A stretch of DNA of 64,000 nt from Undaria pinnatifida (taxonomy: Eukaryota; Sar; Phaeophyceae; Laminariales; Alariaceae): assembly GCA_012845835.1 (NCBI GenBank), contig JABAKD010000026.1:16063761-16127760 (forward strand), read 5' to 3'. This document shows, piece after piece, positions 44,421-54,545 of the stretch; position 1 is the stretch's first letter; every line of letters begins with the position of its first letter. A program made the translations under genes and the position numbers. The notes under the pieces were generated by a model that saw nothing but the letters and a program-made list of their open reading frames with translations, ran no database searches and had not been told where the DNA came from.

Positions 44421-44905
44421 GGGGCGGGGGCGGGGGGGGGGGCAGCTCGATATGTGCCTGGAAACTATACATTATTTCGAGGGGATAAATGTGACATTTT
44501 TGGAAATAATACATCAGTTTATCGTGTATATCCTGGGGTAAGTCATACAATCAGTGAGTAAAGAGAGGGTGGAGTGTTCGAGGGGGTGGGGTTGGGATGG
44601 GTTGGGTGGGGAGGGTGGGGGGTTGGGGCGGGGGTGGGGGGTGGGGAGGGGTGGGGGGGGGGAAGGGCTTTAGGTGAGGGGTTTGTTATACGTGTGGTGC
44701 TAGGTCTAGGCGAAGGTGCGGGTGATGGGGAAGAAGGGGGCGTTCGAGGCGGGGGGGGGGGGGGGGGAAACAGCGGCATGGATGGCTCTCGAAAGATAAT
44801 GAGGTGATATCCTGTGCGTGAAGTGTTTATTAATGTGGCGGATTTCGATATTTGGTGGGGCGTTTGAGTAAGGGAGAGCAAGAGGGGGGGGGGGGGGATG
44901 ATTTT
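43979..44905 (-). mobile_element. C-tract retroposon, long copy with 51-bp flanking repeats
   Basis: Minus orientation, with the AT end at 43,979. It includes the conserved 3' part, two degenerate modules, G-runs including 30 consecutive G at 44,389-44,418, the CTAGGTCTAGGCGAAGG block and the GTGAAGTGTTTATTAATG block. It ends in a G-run before the right 51-bp repeat. No open frame is shared with other copies except simple Gly-rich ones. Confidence 0.85.
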
Positions 44906-44956
44906 TATATATAATATCACGATTCAGCTAATGGCTCCCACATCTTGATTAATGAA
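44906..44956 (+). repeat. 51-bp direct repeat, right copy
   Basis: Perfect match of 43,928-43,978; here it continues into unique sequence (TGCATCCGGTTCATG). Confidence 0.9.
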
Positions 44957-45001
44957 TGCATCCGGTTCATGCGAGGTTAAAAAAAATCATTTTTTGATAT
45001 T

Positions 45002-45533
45002 TGTTGGCCTCTCTCGCCCAATTTTATAGTCCATTTCACGACTTGAAACCACGCAAGTGCATTCATCACGTGCACTTTATGGCACCTACGAATGCAATGA
45101 CGCGTTGCTCGTTATATGCCACCGACATGAACACCTTCAAATGAGTAGACCTCAGCCGCTGTGGTGCTGCCCAACATCCTCGGCACCACTCTGTATCTCT
45201 GTACTCGTTGTGCATGCTTCGACGCGCATGGACGTGACATTACACAACACAAACACCGCCACCCTATTTTTGTTGGCCTCTCTCGCCCAATAGTCCATTT
45301 CACGACTTGAAACCACGCAAGTGCATTCATCACGTGCACTTTATGGCACCTACGAATGCAATGACGCGTTGCTCGTTATATGCCACCGACATGAACACCT
45401 TCAAATGAGTAGACCTCAGCCGCTGTGGTGCTGCCCAACATCCTCGGCACCACTCTGTATCTCTGTACTCGTTGTGCATGCTTCGACGCGCATGGACGTG
45501 ACATTACACAACACAAACACCGCCACCCTATTT
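45002..45533 (+). repeat. 269-bp tandem duplication
   Basis: Two almost identical units start with TGTTGGCCTCTCTCGCCCA at 45,002 and 45,271. The second is five bases shorter near its start. Both encode the same open frame starting MHSSRALYGTYECND, which has no known domain. It lies directly upstream of the Helitron-like exon. Confidence 0.9.
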
Positions 45534-45576
45534 ATGCATTCATCAAAGGTCGTCACAACATGTCAAGTAGTTACGA

Positions 45577-46132
45577 TTGGCCATGCCCACTGCAGATTAC
45601 AGCATTGAGATGCCCCATGCCCGCTGCCGCATACGAGCAAATATGCGGATTTCTGCAGACAACCTCGCCAACCAAAATTCCGCCGCATATTATGTTTACC
45701 CGCATCTACACTACGCATCTACGCATCTACATTTCCGCCGCAATCATACGCGGCACCCCGCCAAACCTCTACTGCCCGTTCCGATGCCGTCAACACGACA
45801 ATACTCGAAAGCTCAACAGAACCGACGCAACGAACAAAGGCGACTTCGACGCGCGAGGAGGAACGAAACACTCAATTGTCGCAGAAATTCACGTGGTGGA
45901 AGGAGCGGCGAGGGCGCCCGTCCAACATCAACATACGTGCGTAGTCCTAACGTGTCCACCTCCATATCTCAGTTCTGGGAATTACCCCCGCTTCGTCCAG
46001 AAGACAACGAAGGACAAAGAGCATTTACGCTGGATGCGCGGAACGAAATCATCAACACCGCACAACGGGCTGCCAACATCATCGTTGATATTGCTTCACC
46101 ATGCGAACACTGCGGTGCTCAGTTGTTCAAAG
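45577..46132 (+). CDS. Helitron-like protein, 5' exon fragment
   Basis: The frame has a basic Arg/Asn stretch around residues 85-105 (NRRNEQRRLRRARRNET) and, near its end, CEHCGAQLFKGE. A basic repeat region followed by a C-x2-CGA-x2-F/W-x-x-E zinc motif is typical of the N-terminus of Helitron Rep-helicase proteins. The exon appears to end at 46,132 with a good donor (AAG|GTGAGT); the codon phase is 1. The replication-initiator and helicase domains are not seen in the next 1.5 kb, so the gene is probably truncated. An overlapping 278-codon frame at 45,425 is likely a shadow. Confidence 0.5.
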
Positions 46133-47621
46133 GTGAGTTTTTCAACATTTCATTTCGGGTCTTTCTTCCATTGCTACTTCCTGGCATATATCCATGAAAC
46201 TGTCAAATTCAATCTCTCCTCACGCCGATCATTTATTATCGTCTGTTCCTATAAGACATAGACAACAACTATAGTAGATGACATGCCAACCACCTGTGCT
46301 TCTACAGCCTTGGTACTTTGATTTTTCCGTGAATTCATTTATTTTCTTTCCTTTTTTCTTTCCCCTTCTTATCCTCATGAAGGGAGTCTTGCATGGTGGG
46401 TAGGTGACGAGCCTGTTTTATTTGGCCATCCCAGTCTTCCTTCTTTTACTTGTTTCCTTTTTTCCGGGGTATTTTTTTTCCCTTTCTTTCCGCCTTGCAT
46501 GTCCATTTTGGCTCATGCTCGGGGTATGTTTCTATCTCCCGAGCTTTGGCTCCCCTTTTTATTTATTTATTTATTTATTTATTTGTTTTGTCTTGGTTTC
46601 TTTCGTTGTTTCTCTCTTTTACAAGGTATTTTGGTTTAATGAGAAGAACACAAAGGGGGGAGGGGGGGAAACAGGAGGAGTAGAAGGAAAGCCGTCCAAG
46701 GGAGCGGGCAACAGGAGGAATAGAAGGGAGACCGCGGTGGACGAAGGCAGGAAGGAGATGGCAGACAGGGTAGCAAGGTACCAGGCCGACTAGTAGGTAC
46801 ATAGCACTTTTCGTCTTTTTCTGGGGTATTTTTTTCCCCTTTGTTCCCTCCTTGCGTGTCCAGGTTTTTGGCTCGTGTTCGGATTATCTTATTTTGGTTT
46901 TACTTTATTTTATTTTATTCTATTATGTTTCTTTTCCGAGCTTTGGCTCTCCTTTCCGGTTGGGTTGTTTCTTCGATTCCCCCTTCATTTTGTTTGTTTC
47001 ATTTTTGTTTATATTTATCTTTGTTTTATTTGTTTTCTTATTATTATTTTGTTTTTGTTTTTGTTTTTGTTTATTTCGTATTCTCTCTTCCAATTGTATT
47101 TCTGTTGCTGACGTATGTATGTTGTGCCTGTCGTACCCAGTACTAGGGCATGACATTGCGTTGTCGAATGCATTACGATGCATTATCTCTGTGTCGTAGC
47201 TTGTGACCACAGAGCTGATCTTTCTAGGGTGAAGAATCAGTACGGACACTGAGTGTGCTGGATGTCGACGAGTAGAAGAACGGTTTATTGTGAAGAACAC
47301 ACACACACAGGTGAATCTCGTGGCATTTGCTGCAGTAACCCATCCTGCGTACTTTCCATTAATATTTCATCTAAAATTATACTGATTACACATTCATCGC
47401 CCCTGATACGGCCACCGCGTTTCAATTCAGTCATGCCCAAAGTCGCGGGGATGTATCATCGATGCCACTTCCCCCTTTAATAGACATAACCTGCATCCTC
47501 CTCTCTATTTCCCGCACTTCTCATCCTCAATTCATTGATTGACCTTCTTCGGGCGTATCTCCGGGTGGCCGTCCCGCCGCCTACGGCGGGCGGCCACCTT
47601 ACCCTAGTATATATATATATA
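46133..47621. other. T-rich stretch with a ~350-bp duplication; no gene
   Basis: Two related blocks, about 46,465-46,560 and 46,815-46,955, share CGGGGTATTTTTTTCC, TGCATGTCCA and CCGAGCTTTGGCTC. A (TTTA)n run lies at 46,557-46,583. Open frames are Phe/Leu/Ser-rich and not believable. Microsatellites (CA)n and (TA)n occur near 47,296 and 47,609. Confidence 0.5.
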
Positions 47622-47850
47622 TTTTCACACATATCTACTTTAGATTCTGGACAAGCCGTGGTCACAGGTGTCGTCTCTTCTTCCCCCCGGTTCTTGCCTT
47701 CAACTTTCATCGTGCATACGTAGGGTTCAACAGTCCCACTGCTCGTCGATGTTTCATCGATTGTTGCTAACTCACGCTCTCGCGCTTTCCGCGAGTCAAT
47801 TTGTGCACAAGAAATAGGTCCCACGAATTTGTACGAGTATGCACATACCT
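47622..47850 (-). mobile_element. SINE copy, 5'-truncated
   Basis: Matches the body and tail of the SINE family on the minus strand (GGTTCTTGCCTTCAACTTTC, AACTCACGCTCTCGCGC on the + strand), with the tail ...GTGTGAAAATATATA. The tRNA-like head is missing or unrecognisable. Confidence 0.7.
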
Positions 47851-47919
47851 AGTACGAGGTCCCAGCATGACCAGAAGCCTAAACTGTGAAGCCTAACCGA
47901 GACCGAAAAACATGGGGGG

Positions 47920-48937
47920 CGGGATCAGGTTGTGCAGATCAAATGGAATTCTATGGGTTGGGGTGCATGGTTGTGGATATGTTTTTCATGATCAATAAAT
48001 AGATGGAGCTGGAAAATGAAACCGCGGAGACAATCGATGAGATGGACCAAAACTGAAACCATAAATGAATTTGATGAATGGTGACACCATTTTGATTGAC
48101 CGCCCAGCCAGGCTCACCATGCAGTCAGAGGAACGCATCCACATTACCACCAATGCAATACAAAATTATTGTTACCCGTGTCACAAGGCATTTACACATT
48201 GGGTTTGGGTTTTGATACTGCTGTTACCGCAAAAAAAAAAACGGAAAAGAGGAGTTGTCGCGGGATCAGGTTGTGCAGATCAAAGGGAATTCTATGGGTT
48301 GGGGTGCATGGTTGTGGATATGTTTTTCATGATCAATAAATAGATGGAGCTGGAAAATGAAACCGCGGAGACAATCGATGAGATGGACCAAAACTGAAAC
48401 CATAAATAAATGAATTTGATGAATGGTGACACCATTTTGATCGACCGCCCAGCCAGGCTCACCATGCAGTCAAAAGAACGCATCCACATTACCACCAATG
48501 CAATACAAAATCATTGTTACCCGTGTCACAAGGCATTCACACATTACATTGGGTTTTGATACTGCTGTTACCGCAAAAAAAAAAACGGAAAAGAGGAGTT
48601 GTCGCGGGATCAGGTTGTGCAGATCAAAGGGAATTCTATGGGTTGGGGTGCATGGTTGTGGATATGTTTTTCATGATCAATAAATAGATGGAGCTGGAAA
48701 ATGAAACCGCGGAGACAATCGATGAGATGGACCAAAACTGAAACCATAAATGAATTTGATGAATGGTGACACCATTTTGATCGACCGCCCAGCCAGGCTC
48801 ACCATACAGTCAAAGGAACGCATCCACATTACCACCAATGCAATACAAAATTATTGTTACCCGTGTCACAAGGCATTCACACATTGGGTTTTGATACTGC
48901 TGTTACCGCAAAAAAAAACGGACAAGAGGAGTTGTCG
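47920..48937 (+). repeat. ~343-bp satellite, three copies
   Basis: Units start CGGGATCAGGTTGTGCAG at 47,920, 48,261 and 48,605, with lengths of 341, 344 and about 333 bp, and are nearly identical. Each contains ATGTTTTTCATGATCAATAA, CACCATTTTGATYGACCGC and an A-run before GGAGTTGTCG. An open frame (MNLMNGDTILIDRPARLT) recurs in each, but the satellite spacing rather than the peptide seems to be the conserved feature. Confidence 0.92.
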
Positions 48938-50404
48938 CTAGGTAACTAGTCTACACATACCGGTATAGACTATAGCTGGATTGTATTGATAGTATTATAG
49001 TACGTATTGTATGTGTGTGTTCACCACACGTAGCACACACACACGTGGTGGATCGTCCCCTATCCTCGGGCATGTGACCCTTGCCTTGTTACACCAGTGT
49101 TTAGTACTGCAGAGGAGAAACGCCTGATGCCCCACTCTAGTCCTACATGTTTCGTTGAGTCGTGGGTGATTCTAAACTAGTAATGTAAACATACGTACGC
49201 TTGCTATGATATTGTACGAGTGAACGAGCTCAAGGGTAATTCCTCGTATATATGACATCGATTAGCGAAAGCACAATACTCCGCCCGTCAGTGCATGTCA
49301 GGATGGGAACAATCGACCCTTTCTTTATTCAGGGTGCATTGTCGGCGTGCCTGCAGTGTGCTGCCGTGTGTTAATAATTTTTTGCTCGGTTTCGAACAGA
49401 GAATTCGGACAGAAATTCATGTCCTCATATATCATCCAGCTCTCATCGGAAACGGTCGGAATCGAAAGCTGAACGGAAGACTCTGTCTGTCCGGGCGCCC
49501 TCGATTATAGGGGTGTAGGTAAACCATGCACCGCTACTACTCAAAACAATCTCGTATGTTTTCTATGTTTTGTATTTCATGCACCCTCGCGTGTCTTTTG
49601 GGCTACGTTAGGACTCAGGGCTCTTCTTGTCAGAGCGGGACATGATACCCGGTAAATCGGTACTATTTGTTATACTACTACTATTAATAGCTGAATATTT
49701 AAGTTGGGTGCACGCTTTTCTACCTACACCCCGACGTAGGGGTTCATACACCTGGTTTAGTTTCGGTTATTGGAGGTTTTCATGCAGGAAATGCTTAGCA
49801 ATTTCTGTTTGGAACAAGTTTTTGTTACAAAAATAAATTTTGTTGCCTTTTGGTCACTCCAGTTACTTACGTTGTTACGTTGTTAGCTGCGTGTTACTGA
49901 TACCCGCAACGCACATACATGCCTGTTTAGAAATAAGGGGAGTGGAATGTATAAAATACGTACCTGTAGTTTGCTATTGAAGAAATCGATAAAGGGATCT
50001 GGCCGCCTCCACTGTGTCATTATATCGTGGACGACACCTTTCGACTTGATCCCCACAGGAGCGATGAAGGTTTCACGGGGTTACATACTCTTGGGCCTAA
50101 CTGTCACACCCCATACCCTTGCCAGCCGAGACCCACGAAGCCATGGACTGAGAAACCGCACCCAAGACAATATACTCCACGCAGGCATTGGTGCGGTGCG
50201 TGGAATCTGCGATCCTCTCGAGAGCGAATGCGCTTCAAATGACATGCACATCAAAGAGGACATCAATACAGCGCTTAGGTTGAAATCCAAGGTCACCGGT
50301 GAGGTTTTCTGTGTCTTGGCGGGCTATAGGGAAGACGCCGCATGTTAGGGCGCATAATGCATCTCTAAGTAAGTGTGCTTTGTGTCCATCGCGGTTGCCG
50401 CTGC
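48938..50404. other. No supported gene
   Basis: A microsatellite-like (GT)n/(CA)n palindrome lies at 49,013-49,048. A 133-codon + frame at 49,947-50,348 has a plausible soluble C-terminal half (around RGICDPLESECASNDMHIKE) but no known family. TATAGTC occurs reversed at 48,964. Confidence 0.4.
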
Positions 50405-50505
50405 TGTTATACATATCATAAAATATGAAAATACACTCCAGCTGAGATCGAAGATTTCGTCGAAACTCATCTTTGCAAGCTGTGTGTGATACTCCGATGT
50501 ATTTT
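50405..50505 (-). mobile_element. C-tract retroposon, 3'-end fragment
   Basis: Only the last ~95 bp of the family: ATACACTCCAGCTGAGATCG, then CTTTGCAAGCTGTGTGTGAT. Confidence 0.75.
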
Positions 50506-50538
50506 GTTTGGTCATGATCAAGTCCCCATAGTGCAACT

Positions 50539-50630
50539 GATACCCCTGCTGGTGTAGTGGTTATGACCTCGAATGCTGCTGCTATTAATAGCTGATAGTA
50601 GAGTTGGCGCTGGAGTTCGAACCCTTATGT
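50539..50630 (+). pseudogene. tRNA-like sequence (possible SINE head)
   Basis: A-box-like CTGGTGTAGTGGTTATGACC and B-box-like GGAGTTCGAACCC lie about 60 bases apart, as in tRNA genes with a long variable arm. Acceptor and T-arm pairing is poor. It is most likely a relic or the head of another SINE. Confidence 0.4.
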
Positions 50631-50820
50631 TGATCGGACTTTTGATTTTATCTGAAAACCGCAAACTATAGAAATCCACTAAATTTTTATAGTAATGACG
50701 GCGCGAAGTAGAGTGGGTAGGCACATTTCGATGCGAGTCGACGACGAAAGAAAGGGCAGAAGTCTTCTCGCGAAAAAAACCAATGCCCGTACGTGGGGGG
50801 AGAAGGAGCCCGCTTAGTGG

Positions 50821-51040
50821 CCCTAGACGTAAGTTGGGTCTAGGGAGAGAGAAACATAGAGAACAAGTGCGAACACAATTAAAGCACGTTACGAGGAAAC
50901 TATCATGTTCACTCAGAAGGAGCGCACACTGTGAAACGCGCTTGTCTGAGTGTTTTCACTACAAATCAAAATCTTCACTCTTCTACATTCAGCACGACCA
51001 GTGTCGTGCTTACACGCCTCATAGAGAGACGAGGTCTCTC
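50821..51040 (+). other. Series of four hairpins
   Basis: Perfect stems: CCCTAGAC (50,821-50,828) with GTCTAGGG (50,838-50,845); CACTCAG (50,910-50,916) with CTGAGTG (50,946-50,952); AGCACGAC (50,991-50,998) with GTCGTGCT (51,003-51,010); and GAGAGAC (51,024-51,030) with GTCTCTC (51,034-51,040). Four stems in 220 bases suggest a structured transcript or element end. The 114-codon frame across it has no domain. Confidence 0.4.
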
Positions 51041-51130
51041 TTCACAACTACGGGAGAGGTACGTATCGAAAATACCAGAGCTTTCTTCGGTACGCCTCTT
51101 TTAGGTTGGTATCATTTACCACGGTAACCA

Positions 51131-51365
51131 GCCACCACGGTAATGCACGGTAATTATTAGATGGTAACTGGCAACCTTGGTACTCATTGGTAAAGGAACC
51201 CGCCACCACGGTAATGCACGGTAATTTTTGGAGGGTAACGGACAACCTTGGTACTCATTGGTACAGGAACCCGCCACCACGGTAATGTACGGTAATTATT
51301 GGATGGTAACGGACAACCTTGGTAATCATTGATACAGGAACCCGCCACTACGGTAATGAACGTTT
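51131..51365 (+). repeat. 71-bp tandem repeat, about 3.3 units
   Basis: GCCACCACGGTAATGCAC recurs at 51,131, 51,202, 51,273 and (as GCCACTACGG) 51,344, exactly 71 bp apart. The unit itself is rich in GGTAAC/GGTAAT. Confidence 0.93.
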
Positions 51366-51748
51366 GATTTTTTTTTTACAGCGCGTGGCATGCCCACGTT
51401 ACAACGTATGCCCAAACATCCGAACAACAACAAATATCATGCGTAGACTCAATGTTTGCAAACCTCAAATGCAAGCTTATCCCTACATAGTACAGGCAGA
51501 CGGGCCCGGCGGCCTCAAGACTCTCGCAGCCAAAAGGAAGATGAAGACGAACCAAAACCTTCACCCAAGGTACGCCAGCAATGTCAACCACGTCAATCAA
51601 CAACCAAACCGTGAAAAAATCAAGATATCGCCCCCCCCTCCTTCTTCTATGGACACATAAAGCAGAATGAAAACTCGCAGCATGTCTCGACTCCGACAAC
51701 CAGAGGAGAGCAATAATACAGCAATTTACCAATCAATGGTTCATAGCT
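51366..51748. other. No firm gene; acceptor-like signal
   Basis: A strong 3' splice-like signal (a T-run then ACAG) at 51,368-51,381 precedes a + frame open to 51,660 that is Lys/Asn-rich and lacks known motifs. It could be an exon; support is weak. Confidence 0.3.
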
Positions 51749-54380
51749 TCAAAGAGTCAAGGTTACAGGCGCACCCGCTGCCGCCTCCTCCATTTCAACA
51801 ACTTTTTTTTTGCACTGAGCTGCCGCTGCTTTGTTGGCTTCGACGGCGTTGTGGAGGGCCTTGACCTCCGGGATAACGAACTTGTTGAGTCGAAGGAGCA
51901 TCATTCGCTCCACCTTGTGGGGTAACATCGAGCTGCGCATGGTGCCAATCAGCAAGGCAAGGGCTGGAAAGTTCGTCTCCGCCTGGAAGCTCGTAGAGTC
52001 GATCGCGTGGTACAAGCGAGCAACTAGCGCCAAGAATGGCAGGTCTGCTTCGACTTCGCCCGTCTCGGCGCATGTTGTGGCCTTACTTCTTCGCAGCCAG
52101 AAGTCGAGAAGCGAGAATTCGTCCTTCTCCGGGGTCGGGTCTTCGGCGACGTACATCCGCAGGTCCCGCCCGATGACCGAGTGCCGTGTCACGGTAGATT
52201 TCCCCTCCGAGGAAGCTCTGCTGGACTCGCCTCTCTCCTAGGGCCGACGGCCTCTGCCTTTTAGGTGGAGGCTGGTTGGGCTCACCGCTGCCACTGCCGC
52301 TTCCGCCGCTTGCACCGCTGCCGCTGCCACCGTCTCCGCCGCTGCTGCCGCTACCATCCTCAGCTGGGGAAGCCGGCACGACTATCGGGTCCACGAAGGT
52401 CTTGGCGACGTTCACATCAGCGATGGCATCGGCCTTCAGAGCTGCGCTGCCGTTAAGGAGATGCTCTTCCGAGCAGTCGTTCCGCCTGGGGTCCAGGAGC
52501 GCGCCGATGCGTTCCAGGGGCATGCTGGCCTCCCCAAGCCCCTTTGACTCCAACCTCGAGAGGAGGGTGTCGCGTACCTTCAACGCCTCGATTGTAAGGT
52601 CGTCCAAGCTTGTCTTCTCCTTCAGCACGTCGCCGCCGTCGCAGGCTTGGTCTGGTGCGCGGATTCAGTTCTCCGTGTCGCCGATGATCTCCTTGATCTC
52701 CAACATGCTGAACATGGTCTGGCTGATGTGGATGTCGACGCCCCGCTGGATTTTGATGGTCACCTCCGCAACGACGTCCAGCAGGCTGCATACCTCGTTC
52801 GCGATCGTCCACTCTCGGGTGGTCAACTTGCGGGCGTTGCCTTCGTGTGTCTGGAAGTATTCCTGTATTGCCTTCTTCAGCCGGAGCAGCCGGACCATCA
52901 TGGCGTGTTGAGTGGTCCACCTGTCAGTTGGCATCAACGCGCGAGGGGCGGGCGGTGGGCGGGGGGTGGGGGTTTAAGACGATGGGTAAAAAATAAAAAA
53001 TAAAAACACATGATCATTGTATATTAAAACTAAGCTACCACAATATTATAGCATTTCAATATTTCAATGTTTCACAGTGTGGTATTCTTCCGATAAAGCA
53101 TACCTGACACAATATAATGTGCCAATACTAAACGCGTAACAATATTACTAAATTGGGGAGTTCAAATATGACCTACTAGACTAGCTACTCACCTCGTGTC
53201 GTTGCCCCTGATCAGCTCGTAGATTTCATGGAACTCTTCCTGCAGTTTCTGGATGGCCTTCAACTCGTCGTTGTTGACCGCGGAGTGGCTGAATACCCCC
53301 CACCAATCACGCCAGCCTTTTCATCAGCTTCTCCATCGCTGGGTTTTCGCACGTGTTGACGGAACCCTTTACCACCAACGCGCACATCGTGACGGAGTTG
53401 AGGCGGTGCGGGCGTTGCGCTTGAGGGCGTCGACGTCCAGGTTTTTACATGCGTTAACGACATTGCCGCCTTGGTTCAAGGTGAACGCGAGGAAGACATC
53501 CTCCCATCAGCTCCCCGAAAAACTCCGTCGTGAGCTGCGGGTGCAAAATGATGGTCGAGGTTCAACGTTAAAAATGGCGTGCCAACAGTTGGGGAGAACG
53601 GGAGAATCAAGAGCTAGGTATGCTGCACTAGCCAACCACCTCCCAAAGCGCACACGAGCAACGCGAGTCATGCAAACAAGGTGGACACGAAACTGTTCGA
53701 ACCACTCTATACTCCAAATCTACATGGTATGTCAACCCGGTAAAACCACCGCGCGTGAAGCACTGTTGTTTACCTGCTTCTTACTATAAGCGCCTTAATG
53801 CTTAGTACTCCGGGCGTATATATCACAAATACAGATTTAAAGATGAAACGATTTTATATTATTTACACTCGCCTTCTCGATCCATGGTTCGATGTCGGCA
53901 GCGGTGTGAGAGCCAAGAAAAACTCGTGTCGCCAACCCGACGCGCGTGATCTCCGTCTCGCCTTCGGCGATATCTAGTACACGACACGGAGAACGTGATG
54001 AACTCCTCGTTTGCGACGGTGGTGAGGTCCAGCTGAGCACCCAGGAAAGGGCCAAGGTACCCCTAGGCCCTACTTGACCTCGTCGCATGTCTCGGTGTAG
54101 ACGGTTGATAGGATCGGGGGTTGAACGTCTTGGTGGATATAGTCGTCTCCACTTACTCGGGGCACAATGCGCCCACGTGAAGCTTGTAGCCCTCGTCATG
54201 GCGCAGGTTCTGCGCCCTCATGTTGACCGCCGACCAAATGACGAACCGGCGGTCGGCCGCCGCGTGCGTCGAAGCCAACAACTTCGGCGCCATAAACCTC
54301 AAGATGGATGTCGTGATCGAAGGCTTTGCTGCTTCAGAAGCTCCGGCTGGCGGCATCTTGCCCACAGTATCGACCACTGA
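51749..54380 (-). pseudogene. hAT-type transposase, decayed, with introns
   Basis: Minus-strand pieces, N- to C-terminal: 54,380-53,867 (around YLGPFLGAQLDLTTVANEEF and GLATRVFLGSHTAADIEPWI); 53,534-53,193 (FTLNQGGNVVNACKNLD, ALVVKGSVNTCENPAMEKLM, NNDELKAIQKLQEEFHEIYE); 52,920-52,665 (WTTQHAMMVRLLRLKKAIQE); 52,628-52,083 (IGALLDPRRND and a Gly/Ser linker); and a C-terminal dimerisation-like part to 51,749 (LPFLALVARLYHAIDSTSF). An intron at 52,921-53,192 splits the family's TRW motif (GACACGAG|GTGAGT ... TGACAG|GTGG). A second intron is likely at 53,535-53,866. Several frameshifts and at least one stop make it inactive. No terminal inverted repeats were found. Confidence 0.8.
52921..53192 (-). 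other. Spliceosomal intron in the hAT relic
   Basis: GT-AG intron of 272 bp on the minus strand. Joining its flanks restores the reading ...NDTRWTTQ..., matching the conserved hAT TRW box. This is good evidence for GT-AG splicing in this genome. Confidence 0.75.
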
Positions 54381-54545
54381 ATATGTACAAAAATAGAACC
54401 AGCGATGGTGACAGCACGGGGAGAGAGAACGATAGAGAGAAGGGGAGCTATCTCGATGATTGAATTCGATATTTGATTATTCACAAACTGATAAATTGAT
54501 AATTCGCCATTGTAGAGAATTCGGTAATCCCTAATAATTACCTAA

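Noticed and set aside
46404-47199. Membrane-protein-like open frames
   Set aside because: They arise from T-rich, partly duplicated sequence and switch frame freely.
47920-48937. CRISPR-like array
   Set aside because: Repeats of ~343 bp without spacers in a eukaryotic context are satellite DNA. No CRISPR array was seen anywhere.
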